Assembly: GCA_016699775.1 (NCBI GenBank)
Contig: CP065010.1
Coordinates: forward strand, 372,001 to 436,000
Length of the DNA stretch: 64,000 bases
Direction: 5' to 3'
Origin: Candidatus Falkowbacteria bacterium
GTDB taxonomy: Bacteria > Patescibacteriota > Patescibacteriia > Patescibacteriales > Patescibacteriaceae
Numbering within the stretch: position 1 is the first letter of the stretch; every line of letters begins with the position of its first letter. Both the position numbers and the translations under genes were made by a program. The notes under the pieces were generated by a model. It saw nothing but the letters and a program-made list of their open reading frames with translations. It did no database searches and was not told the origin of the DNA. Of the stretch, positions 35,103-42,016 are shown one piece after another.

Positions 35103-35339
35103 ATGTGGAAAGAAGAAAATAATAAACTAGTGCGTGAGTTTACCTTCAAAGATTTCAAAGAGGCCTTTGCTTTTATGACAGCTGTGGCTGAAGTTGTTAA
35201 TGAGATGGATCATCATCCAGAATGGTCAAATGTATACAATAAAGTGAGTATTTCATTATGTACTCATGACGCAGGGGATATTGTTACTGAGAAAGATCGT
35301 GAATTAGCTGCAAGGATTGATAAGATATATTTGAAATGA
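35103..35339 (+). CDS. Pterin-4a-carbinolamine dehydratase-like protein
   Basis: A 78-residue protein with the family signature: Glu34, His37-His38-Pro39, Tyr45 and His55 in EMDHHPEWSNVYNKVSISL and THD. The usual length is about 95-110, so the N-terminal strand is short. The enzyme recycles oxidised tetrahydrobiopterin; in bacteria without aromatic hydroxylases it may act as a regulator or in molybdopterin-related steps. No hydroxylase is seen in this window. Confidence 0.88.
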   Translation: MWKEENNKLVREFTFKDFKEAFAFMTAVAEVVNEMDHHPEWSNVYNKVSISLCTHDAGDIVTEKDRELAARIDKIYLK

Positions 35340-35389
35340 AAATATAATTTTAAAATCAATAAAGGAAAAAAATATATTGTTTTAATTTA

Positions 35390-35464
35390 TGGTAGTCCCA
35401 AGGGGAATCGAACCCCTATTACCAGGATGAGAACCTGGCGTCCTAACCGTTAGACGATGGGACC
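35390..35464 (-). tRNA. tRNA-Glu (CUC)
   Basis: The minus strand folds as a tRNA: acceptor GGTCCCA/TGGGACT (one G-T pair), anticodon stem CCAGG/CCTGG around TTCTCAT giving CTC, T-arm AGGGGTTCGATTCCCCT, and an encoded CCA end (35390-35392). The following bases (about 35481-35552) hold AT-rich AAAGTTATAAAGTTT repeats. Confidence 0.93.
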
Positions 35465-35574
35465 AAAAAATGAGAAAAAAGTTTAAAAGTTCTTAAAGTT
35501 TTAAAGCTTCTTTTCAGGAAAGCTGTAATCTGAAATATAAAGTTATAAAGTTTGTCTGGTGTCACTATTCATAA

Positions 35575-36510
35575 TTACCCCAAAACACTCCCAATAAATT
35601 CTTTATGTCCACGAATGAATTCTTCACTAGTCATTGGTTTTTTACCCTCAAGTTGCAATCGACGAACAAGCAGTGAATCTGTGCCACACTGAACAGCTAA
35701 ACAACTATTATATAAAAAAGTTTTTCCTGGTTTTTGGCTATTTATTTCCACAACTTGTGCGTCAACTTCTAATATTTTTAGTTGTTTGCCTTGGATCCAT
35801 GTCCAGGCCGAAGGCCAAGAAGTCATGGCTCTAATAAATCGTTCAATATTTTTTGCCGAAGATAGCCAATCAATTATACCATCTTTTTTTTCAAGACGAC
35901 CAACATAATTTGCCAGGGTGTTGTCTTGCACTTGGGGAGTAATTGCTCCAGCGAGATAATCAGCGAGTGTATCTGGAAGGGTGCGTGCCCCAAGATCAGA
36001 TAAAGCCACAGCTAAAGAGTCTGCTGTTTCTTCAGGTTTAATTCGATATTCTGCTTGACGGAGCATTGGACCAGTATCCAAGGTTTTATCCATAAGCATT
36101 ATTGTTACTCCAGTTGTTGAATCACCATTAATCAAGGGAGCTTGTAAAACTGAAGCGCCCCGATATTTTGGTAATAACGATCCATGAACATTTACACAAC
36201 CAAAGGCGGGGAGACTTAGAATTGATTCTGGAATAATTTGGGCATAGGCAACTACTACCATAACATCTGGTGCCAGCTCGCGAAGATCATCAATAATATG
36301 AGAAATTTTTGGTGGTTGAAAAATTTTTAGTCCATAACTACTAGCCACAACTTTAACTGGTGGTGGAGTTAATTCCATTGAGCGTCCAGAGGGCATATCT
36401 GGTTGTGATATAACGGCTACAACCTCAAAACGAGCATCTTCGATCAGTGCTTTAAGAGAGGGGACAGAAAATTTTGGTGTCCCAACAAATATGAGGCGTT
36501 GTTTTTTCAT
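35575..36510 (-). CDS. fmt: Methionyl-tRNA formyltransferase
   Basis: A 311-residue enzyme. The N-terminal formyltransferase domain carries NVHGSLLPKYRGASVLQAPL (about 108-127), which contains the catalytic Asn-His region and SLLPKYRG signature, and TGVTIMLMDKTLDTGP (about 132-147) with the catalytic Asp. The C-terminal tRNA-binding domain follows (about 205-311). It formylates initiator Met-tRNA using 10-formyl-THF. It is 3 bases downstream of def, so the pair is one operon that adds and later removes the formyl group. Confidence 0.96.
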   Translation of the reverse strand: MKKQRLIFVGTPKFSVPSLKALIEDARFEVVAVISQPDMPSGRSMELTPPPVKVVASSYGLKIFQPPKISHIIDDLRELAPDVMVVVAYAQIIPESILSLPAFGCVNVHGSLLPKYRGASVLQAPLINGDSTTGVTIMLMDKTLDTGPMLRQAEYRIKPEETADSLAVALSDLGARTLPDTLADYLAGAITPQVQDNTLANYVGRLEKKDGIIDWLSSAKNIERFIRAMTSWPSAWTWIQGKQLKILEVDAQVVEINSQKPGKTFLYNSCLAVQCGTDSLLVRRLQLEGKKPMTSEEFIRGHKEFIGSVLG

Positions 36511-36513
36511 AAT

Positions 36514-36975
36514 TTATTCTTGACGTATATCTTTAGCTTTATCAATGAATAATATTCCATCTAAATGATCAATCTCATGTTGAATTACTCGAGCCAATAG
36601 ACCCTCAGCCTCTGCAACTTGTCTTTGCCCTTTTGTATCAAAAAATGAGCATTCAACAGTGCGATATCGTTTTACATTTCCAAACACACCGGGGATTGAT
36701 AAACAACCCTCTTCACCCCATTCCTGGCGGATAGATTTTTTTACTATTTTTGGGTTAAACATCACTTGTGGTCCGGATTTTGTGCTAACTATAATTAATC
36801 TAATATTTTGACCAATTTGTGGAGCAGCCAGACCAATTCCTTTATCAACAATCATAGTTTCGGACATATCAGAAGCTAAGCTGACCAAGTCAGGAATGTT
36901 GTTTTGATCAATTTCTACTGAGAGTTCTCGGAGACGTTGATCAGGATGAAAAACTAAGGGTAGAATTTTAGACAT
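36514..36975 (-). CDS. def: Peptide deformylase
   Basis: A 153-residue metalloenzyme. Its three motifs are clear: GIGLAAPQIG, EEGCLSIPG with the Cys metal ligand, and HEIDHLDGILF with two His ligands and the catalytic Glu. The start at 36975 is taken because MSKILPLVFHPDQRLRE matches the family's usual N-terminus; an in-frame ATG 39 bases further upstream (37014) is possible. It removes the formyl group from new proteins, and fmt follows in the same operon. Confidence 0.95.
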   Translation of the reverse strand: MSKILPLVFHPDQRLRELSVEIDQNNIPDLVSLASDMSETMIVDKGIGLAAPQIGQNIRLIIVSTKSGPQVMFNPKIVKKSIRQEWGEEGCLSIPGVFGNVKRYRTVECSFFDTKGQRQVAEAEGLLARVIQHEIDHLDGILFIDKAKDIRQE

Positions 36976-37085
36976 AAACATCCTTAATATAGCCGAAAAA
37001 TTAAGATAAATCAATGGGTGTAACTATTGCGCTCTTGCAAACTTTAGCACAATATACCACTATGAATAGCATATACTCTTTATTG

Positions 37086-37091
37086 TATAAT
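37086..37091 (+). promoter_or_regulatory. Minus-10 element of a leaderless small gene
   Basis: TATAAT ends 4 bases before the ATG at 37096, so the transcript should start at the start codon. Confidence 0.6.
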
Positions 37092-37095
37092 CACT

Positions 37096-37368
37096 ATGAC
37101 AGACCAAGCCATTGCCTCATTTAAAGAGATTCTAGAAAATAAAAAAAAGACTCCTAAGCCACCTGCCTATGAATGGCAGGATTTAGCTTTGCGAGTCATA
37201 CAAGAATTAGGAATTCCTGGCTTTAAAAGAAATTCAGTCTTCAAAGTTTGCCGAGACTTACCTAAGGAAAAAATTCTCCGTGCTTTATCAGATACCAAAG
37301 AACTTACCTCAGGAAGTGATCAATGGCGTTATTTTTTTAAAGTAATTGACGCGCAAAAGAAAAGTTAA
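37096..37368 (+). CDS. Small protein of unknown function
   Basis: A 90-residue, basic, soluble protein of helical character with a central ALRVIQELGIPGFKRNSVFK region and a Trp-Arg-Tyr-Phe-Phe patch near the C-terminus. No domain is recognised. The coding pattern, start at a leaderless promoter, and tight 4-base convergent overlap with the next gene support a real gene. A nucleic-acid-binding role is possible from its charge only. Confidence 0.65.
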   Translation: MTDQAIASFKEILENKKKTPKPPAYEWQDLALRVIQELGIPGFKRNSVFKVCRDLPKEKILRALSDTKELTSGSDQWRYFFKVIDAQKKS

Positions 37369-38150
37369 AAGTTATATCCAATCACAGCATGGCCAACCCC
37401 AAACGGACTTTCATATGATAATAATCTTGCTGGCCAGTCAAAATCTTTAACTATTCCTAGTAGAACAGCGATCTGACCAAGATCTTCAACAGCTGCTTCT
37501 TCTAGAGTGCTCGCTGGGAGACTAAGCAGTTCTTTGGTCTTACCAGAAATTAAACTAGTAATAATTTTTTGATCTAATTTTTTTGCTTTGGCCAGGTACC
37601 CAATTGGAGATTTTTTGCTTAAACGATGTGAGAGATCAGCTGAAATAATTACGGCAATTTTTTTTTCTGAATCTAAAATACATTTTTGTAAATGGTGACC
37701 AAGTATGAAGTGGGATTTTAAATTTGAATTAGTAGTTATTAGTGGCAATATTGGTGTAGTCTCTGTCACCCCAGCCAAAGATAAAGAAATTGAAGCTGTA
37801 TAATGTAGCTCATCATTGGATATAAGCTTGATTGTTTCTTCACTCTCGAGTTTTTCTCGAAATTGAGCAGCTAATTGTAGTTCACCTTTAAATTGCCAAC
37901 GAGTAACTAAATCTCCAAAAGCACTTAAATCAGAATTAAATTTAGGGGATACATTGATTGCAAATGTATGTATCGGCTTTGTCTCGTCATTACTAATAAT
38001 CATGACCACATCAGGTTGTGATGTTTGAAGTTGTGAAGCTATAGTTTTACAAGCTTCAAGAGTAGCAGGAAAAAGATCTTGGTTTTTTTTGCCAATATTT
38101 GGAACCAGAAGAGGGCTATGAGGAACAATGGCAGCAAAAACTAATGACAT
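37365..38150 (-). CDS. MEMO1/LigB-like (AmmeMemoRadiSam system B-type) protein
   Basis: A 261-residue protein with the fold pattern of class III extradiol dioxygenases: an N-terminal AAIVPHSPLLVPNI with a metal-ligand His, a central DVVMIISND and a later IISADLSHRL with another His. MEMO1-type proteins keep this fold with or without dioxygenase activity. The AMMECR1 and radical-SAM partners are not in this window. It is 6 bases downstream of the secreted lysozyme-like gene on the same strand, so they may share a transcript. Confidence 0.75.
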   Translation of the reverse strand: MSLVFAAIVPHSPLLVPNIGKKNQDLFPATLEACKTIASQLQTSQPDVVMIISNDETKPIHTFAINVSPKFNSDLSAFGDLVTRWQFKGELQLAAQFREKLESEETIKLISNDELHYTASISLSLAGVTETTPILPLITTNSNLKSHFILGHHLQKCILDSEKKIAVIISADLSHRLSKKSPIGYLAKAKKLDQKIITSLISGKTKELLSLPASTLEEAAVEDLGQIAVLLGIVKDFDWPARLLSYESPFGVGHAVIGYNF

Positions 38151-38156
38151 AGAAAT

Positions 38157-39545
38157 TTATAGACTTACTGATACTATTGGACCATTATTATGTAGATCTA
38201 ACATTTTTTGAGAAAAAGTCATTACGTTTTGCCATTTATAGCCAAGTTTTATAAAAGTTTCACCTGAATCAAAAGGTCGCTTAATTCCATTTTCAATAAC
38301 ATAGACTGCTGGTGAGGTTGTTGATTTAACTAAATCTCCATCGTTAAATCGGATTGGATCAACAGTTGGATATTTCTCTAACTCACTTTGAATAACAGGA
38401 GTAATTTTTTTATTTTTAAATCTTGTTTTTAAAAACATACTGTCCCAGATTGGTGCTTTAACTCCGGCATTAAGCCAATAAACACCACCTGTTTTTTTGT
38501 CTTGAAGTAGAGCACCGGTGGGGTAGGCAGAGGTTACAGAAATTACTTCACCCTCCTGATAACCATCAACGTCTGTTTGACCAGCAGTAATGATTTCTTC
38601 AGGGTTAAAGCCAAGTTTTCTAAATGCTTCCATATTAGAAAAACGTCGCTTAGTATTATCAACTAATAAATAGATTTGCCCGGTTGGAATGCGAACAATT
38701 GAGTATTGTGAAAAACGAATTGGTTGACCAACTGGATATTTATCAAGATCAGCTTTTGAAACAATTTGGACACGAGAGATGTCGTAACGTGAAGTTAGAG
38801 CTCCGCGGGTTAAAAAGGCTCTTTTCATTCCGTTTTCAATTAGCCAAACTCCTGTTTCTCCGCCTACTTGAAGGAGGGAACCATTCAGATAGTTTCTGGT
38901 AAAGTATCGTTGCCAAATTTTCCAAAAATTATAATTTCCATTATAAACATGAGGAGTGTAATTATAGAGAGCAGCTGTGGCTTGATTCATTAAAGTAACG
39001 GTAATGTCGCCTTTAAAAGTTGTTGAGTATGGGTTAGTAAACGTATAGGTTTGACCAGCTTTAAATCTATATAAATGGGGGTTGTCCATGTAATCACGGA
39101 ATTGCAAAGAAGCACTATTAATTTGTTTCCAAAAACCACGCCAGCGATCATTACACCCACCACCATCTGGACAACCATAGCCTGTAGCCCAATCTAATCG
39201 TCCTTGGCTTGGTGAAGCATCTTCAATTAAGCCCTGTTCTTTCTGTAATAAAACAATAATAAACTTTGGATTTACGCGATTATTTATTGCTCTTTCATAA
39301 ATAGCTTGCGCAGCTGACATGCTATTACCTGTGGCATCAACAACCTGGTAGGTAGCCAGAAAACTATTCTTTGCTTGAAGTAAAGCCTGTATATCCGCTA
39401 ACGTCATTCCACTTGAGTCAAGAATCTCTTGATCACTAATAATATAGGCAGGATTAAAATTGCTATCTTGGGCAAGACTAGGGAAAGCAATCACTAGGCC
39501 GATAATTACGCTAATACTTGCAGTTATTATTTGTTTTATTTTCAT
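38157..39545 (-). CDS. Secreted lysozyme-like protein with C-terminal repeats
   Basis: A 462-residue protein with a signal peptide (about 1-25). Residues about 70-215 resemble lysozyme-like or glucosaminidase hydrolases: NPKFIIVLLQKEQGLIED holds a candidate catalytic Glu, then GRLDWATGYGCPDGG and a WRGFWKQI segment. The rest (about 225-462) has three or four repeats of about 70 residues with the pattern V.LIENG.KR.F.....L...G, a cell-wall-binding type of module also seen on other secreted hydrolases. It probably cuts or binds cell wall, its own or that of a partner. Confidence 0.72.
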   Translation of the reverse strand: MKIKQIITASISVIIGLVIAFPSLAQDSNFNPAYIISDQEILDSSGMTLADIQALLQAKNSFLATYQVVDATGNSMSAAQAIYERAINNRVNPKFIIVLLQKEQGLIEDASPSQGRLDWATGYGCPDGGGCNDRWRGFWKQINSASLQFRDYMDNPHLYRFKAGQTYTFTNPYSTTFKGDITVTLMNQATAALYNYTPHVYNGNYNFWKIWQRYFTRNYLNGSLLQVGGETGVWLIENGMKRAFLTRGALTSRYDISRVQIVSKADLDKYPVGQPIRFSQYSIVRIPTGQIYLLVDNTKRRFSNMEAFRKLGFNPEEIITAGQTDVDGYQEGEVISVTSAYPTGALLQDKKTGGVYWLNAGVKAPIWDSMFLKTRFKNKKITPVIQSELEKYPTVDPIRFNDGDLVKSTTSPAVYVIENGIKRPFDSGETFIKLGYKWQNVMTFSQKMLDLHNNGPIVSVSL

Positions 39546-39573
39546 GGTAATTATTTTGTATCTTAAAAGCTTA

Positions 39574-39602
39574 ATTATACTATAATTTTACGCGTTGAAC
39601 AA
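39574..39602 (-). promoter_or_regulatory. Promoter of the lysozyme-like gene
   Basis: Minus strand TTGTTC (39602-39597), 17-base spacer, TATAAT (39579-39574). It lies about 26 bases from the divergent promoter of the T9SS-type gene. Confidence 0.7.
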
Positions 39603-39627
39603 ACTAATATTTTATCATTTCTTTGGG

Positions 39628-39656
39628 TTGACAATGGCAAGAAATTGTGGTAGCAT
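39628..39656 (+). promoter_or_regulatory. Promoter of the T9SS-type gene
   Basis: TTGACA at 39628-39633, 17-base spacer, TAGCAT at 39651-39656. It shows that an in-frame upstream start at 39647 is not used. Confidence 0.72.
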
Positions 39657-39727
39657 TTTGGGTTATTTCTTTAACAATTTGTTTAATTAAAAACCCTTTA
39701 AATAAGGGAGAAAGGAGCAATAAAGTA

Positions 39728-41338
39728 ATGAAGAAAGTAGTATTTTTTATAGTTTGGTTTTTGATTCTGATAGTTAGTAAAGAAATTCATGCTAGTTGGG
39801 GGACTATTCCAAGCCCAGTTAGTAAAAACTTGAAATCAATAAATTTTATCAACGCAATTGTGCCCTCTTTATATACTGTAGGTGACTCGGGCACAATAAT
39901 GAAGAGTGATCATCCTCTTGGATTTAACTGGAGGTCATTGCCGTCGCCAACAAATCAAAATCTTATTGGCTTGGGTTCTTTTCAAAATACTCTCCCGATA
40001 TTCGCTTTATCAAGCAAAGGAGTGGTTTTGAAATCAACTAATGGCGAAAACTGGTCTGTACTCTCAGAGATACAGATGAGCGATAGTCTGAATTTGGTTG
40101 GTATCTTCACAACCTCAGCCAAGCTTTATATTTACGGGAACGTAAATAGCCAATTTCATGGCTTTGAGCAATCTACTGTTCATCTATACATTATGAACAA
40201 TGTAGATGGTTCATATACTGAGACTGTTATCCCTAATCAAACAGCAACATCAATGTTTGATTGGAATGGAGAAATAATAATAGCCGGCAGGGACATGAGC
40301 AATCCATTTACGAATGGAAGAGGGTTTCTTATGAATGTAGAAACAAGTGTTAGATACTCTCTCGAAAACTCTTGGCAAGACTATGAGATCGTTTCTGCGC
40401 CAAAGCAAGGAAGTGATCAGTACTTGGTGCTAAATTTGAGAACACCTTGTGGTGAATCTCAAAGAGTAGTGAGGTTAAACGGATTAGATAGCATAATCAT
40501 TCTTTCCGATTTTTCAAAAGAGTATTACCATCGTGGGATGTGCGGTTACGCATACACGGAAGGTGTTAAGTGCTACTTAACACAAATTGGTAAAATTCAA
40601 AATTTCATTGGTATAGGAAATAGCCAAAATATAATAAGGTTTAGTCCGGACTCGGGATATAGTTCCATTGAGTATCAGGGGCTTGCTCCTTTGAGGAGTA
40701 TGGTCCAGATATCCAACCACCATATTGTAATGGTTGGGGATAATGGATTAATAGTAGGAAAAATTGACATTCCGCTGCCCGTTGAACTCTCTTCTTTCAC
40801 CTCAATGGTGAATGGAAATAATGTTCAACTAAACTGGACAACGTCTTCGGAGATCAATAATTCAGGCTTTAACATTGAGAGATCATCAGCTCCCGGACAA
40901 TGGTTAAAGATAGGAAATGTAACAGGGAAGGGTACCATCAATTTATCGGTTGAGTATTCATACACTGATAAGAATCTTGCTACCGGGAAATATTCATACA
41001 GACTCAAACAAATTGACTACAATGGTAACTACGAATACTTCGATCTCAGCAATGAAGTAATCATCGGAGTTCCGGATAAGTTTATTCTCTCTCAAAACTA
41101 TCCGAATCCTTTCAATCCCTCAACTACCATTAGCTACTCAATTCCAAGCCCCGGAATAGTCAAGATAAAAATCTTTGACCTATCAGGTAAAGAAGTGATG
41201 ACGGCTGTTAATGAATACAAGCTAGCCGGCCATCATTCAGCAGTATTGAATGCAAGTAATCTTCCGAGTGGAGTGTATTACTACACACTCAATTCGCAGG
41301 GATTCACTGATACAAAAAAAATGGTGCTTATCAAATAA
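39728..41338 (+). CDS. Secreted protein with T9SS type A sorting domain (acquired-type gene)
   Basis: A 536-residue protein. A signal peptide (1-22, ending near IHA) is followed by a propeller-like region (about 24-355, repeated SxxGxVxKSTNGENW-like units of the photosystem-stability/BNR type), a fibronectin-like linker with VELSSFTSMVNGNNVQLNW (about 357-440), and a C-terminal sorting domain (about 455-536) with ILSQNYPNPFNPSTTISY, IKIFDLSGKEV and a final Lys. AGGAG lies 10 bases before the ATG. Eleven of 12 arginines are AGA/AGG. Such domains direct proteins through the type IX system across the outer membrane of Bacteroidota and relatives, which Patescibacteria are not known to have. Confidence 0.88.
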   Translation: MKKVVFFIVWFLILIVSKEIHASWGTIPSPVSKNLKSINFINAIVPSLYTVGDSGTIMKSDHPLGFNWRSLPSPTNQNLIGLGSFQNTLPIFALSSKGVVLKSTNGENWSVLSEIQMSDSLNLVGIFTTSAKLYIYGNVNSQFHGFEQSTVHLYIMNNVDGSYTETVIPNQTATSMFDWNGEIIIAGRDMSNPFTNGRGFLMNVETSVRYSLENSWQDYEIVSAPKQGSDQYLVLNLRTPCGESQRVVRLNGLDSIIILSDFSKEYYHRGMCGYAYTEGVKCYLTQIGKIQNFIGIGNSQNIIRFSPDSGYSSIEYQGLAPLRSMVQISNHHIVMVGDNGLIVGKIDIPLPVELSSFTSMVNGNNVQLNWTTSSEINNSGFNIERSSAPGQWLKIGNVTGKGTINLSVEYSYTDKNLATGKYSYRLKQIDYNGNYEYFDLSNEVIIGVPDKFILSQNYPNPFNPSTTISYSIPSPGIVKIKIFDLSGKEVMTAVNEYKLAGHHSAVLNASNLPSGVYYYTLNSQGFTDTKKMVLIK

Positions 41339-41371
41339 GACCATAAGTTCTTTTAGATTCTAGCTTTGCTC

Positions 41372-41407
41372 AAACCCCCTCGCAATTCATCGTGAGGCGG
41401 GTTTTTT
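41372..41407 (+). terminator. Terminator of the T9SS-type gene
   Basis: AAACCCCC..CTCGC pairs with GTGAG..GCGGGTTT, followed by T. It closes the fourth acquired-gene locus, 34 bases after the stop. Confidence 0.8.
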
Positions 41408-41477
41408 ATTTTATTTTTGTGATTTCTAATTTAGTCTGTCATTTTAATTATTTTTGTATGTTATCCCTGAATCTTCT

Positions 41478-41582
41478 CTGTCATCCCCGCTTGCCTGCCG
41501 GCAGGCAGGTGTATGCGGGGATCTGGCTAAAATTATTATCTTATATCATTCACGAGATCCCCGACCAAGTCGGGGATGACAG
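41478..41582. repeat. REP-like CATCCCCG palindromes, copy cluster 1
   Basis: Two inverted units: TGTCATCCCCGC...GCGGGGATCTGG (41478-41525), which includes the perfect palindrome GCCTGCCGGCAGGC, and GAGATCCCCGACC..GGTCGGGGATGACA-like sequence (41554-41582). The same words recur at 57359-57556. They are GC-rich in an AT-rich genome and resemble dispersed palindromic repeats seen in many bacteria. Open frames crossing them are not genes. Confidence 0.8.
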
Positions 41583-41622
41583 TGGAGAGTCGAGGATTTC
41601 AGAGGGTACTTGTATTGTATGT

Positions 41623-41775
41623 AACAAGCCTTAGAAAATGTACGTAACAGGTGAGTGAATTCAAGAATGTGGCCGAGCTTACTGTTTGACGAGTCCTCAT
41701 TATAGTGAGGACGAGGAGTTTAAGCGAGGCTTCTTGAATGAACGATACCTGTAGTACATTTTCTCTAGGCTTGTT
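41623..41775. repeat. 153-bp near-palindrome (MITE-like or structured RNA)
   Basis: The outer arms AACAAGCCT (41623-41631) and AGGCTTGTT (41767-41775) are complementary, and complementarity continues inward: AGAAAATGTAC with GTACATTTTCT, ACAGGT with ACCTG, ATTCAAGAA with TTCTTGAAT, and TCCTCA with TGAGGA around a TTATAG centre. No gene lies inside. It could be a non-autonomous mobile element or a long structured RNA. Confidence 0.65.
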
Positions 41776-41781
41776 ATTTTG

Positions 41782-41807
41782 GTGCCACCTTTTTTTAAAA
41801 GGTGGCA
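41782..41807 (+). terminator. Hairpin with T-run beside the near-palindrome
   Basis: TGCCACCT pairs with AGGTGGCA with a T/A-rich loop. It is a stable hairpin of unknown purpose; no gene ends just upstream. Confidence 0.45.
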
Positions 41808-41871
41808 TAGTTATATTAGAGAGGAATAATATTGATGAGGGTAGGAATAAACTTTATTGAGTAATCAGGGC

Positions 41872-41930
41872 TAGATCCCTGCCGAAGTTTATCCCGGGCT
41901 TGACCCGGGACCGGGATGACGTAGAAAAAT
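41872..41930. repeat. Third REP-like palindromic unit
   Basis: TAGATCCCTGCC... leads into CCCGGGCTTGACCCGGG and CCGGGATGAC. It is a variant of the ATCCCCG...CGGGGAT units. Between it and clpB lie only further short fragments of the same words and the terminator. Confidence 0.7.
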
Positions 41931-41971
41931 AACAGGGATGACAGAGGAAGGTCGGGGATGATATAACCAAT

Positions 41972-42005
41972 AAAAAAAACCGCCCAATCAAGGGCGATTT
42001 TTTTT
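41972..42005. terminator. Terminator of clpB
   Basis: CGCCC pairs with GGGCG around AATCAA between A and T runs of eight or more. It works for the minus-strand clpB gene and could also act forward. Confidence 0.88.
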
Positions 42006-42016
42006 ATGAAAGAATA

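Noticed and set aside
37365..38150. Active aromatic-ring-cleaving dioxygenase
   Set aside because: Only the fold pattern and some His ligands are visible, and there is no catabolic context, so a MEMO-like role is the safer label.
39647..39727. Upstream extension of the T9SS-type protein
   Set aside because: It begins within the promoter; the Shine-Dalgarno and signal peptide fix the start at 39728.
41392..41808. Two short open frames through the REP units and the near-palindrome
   Set aside because: Their sequence is dictated by repeats; there is no start signal and no protein-like composition.
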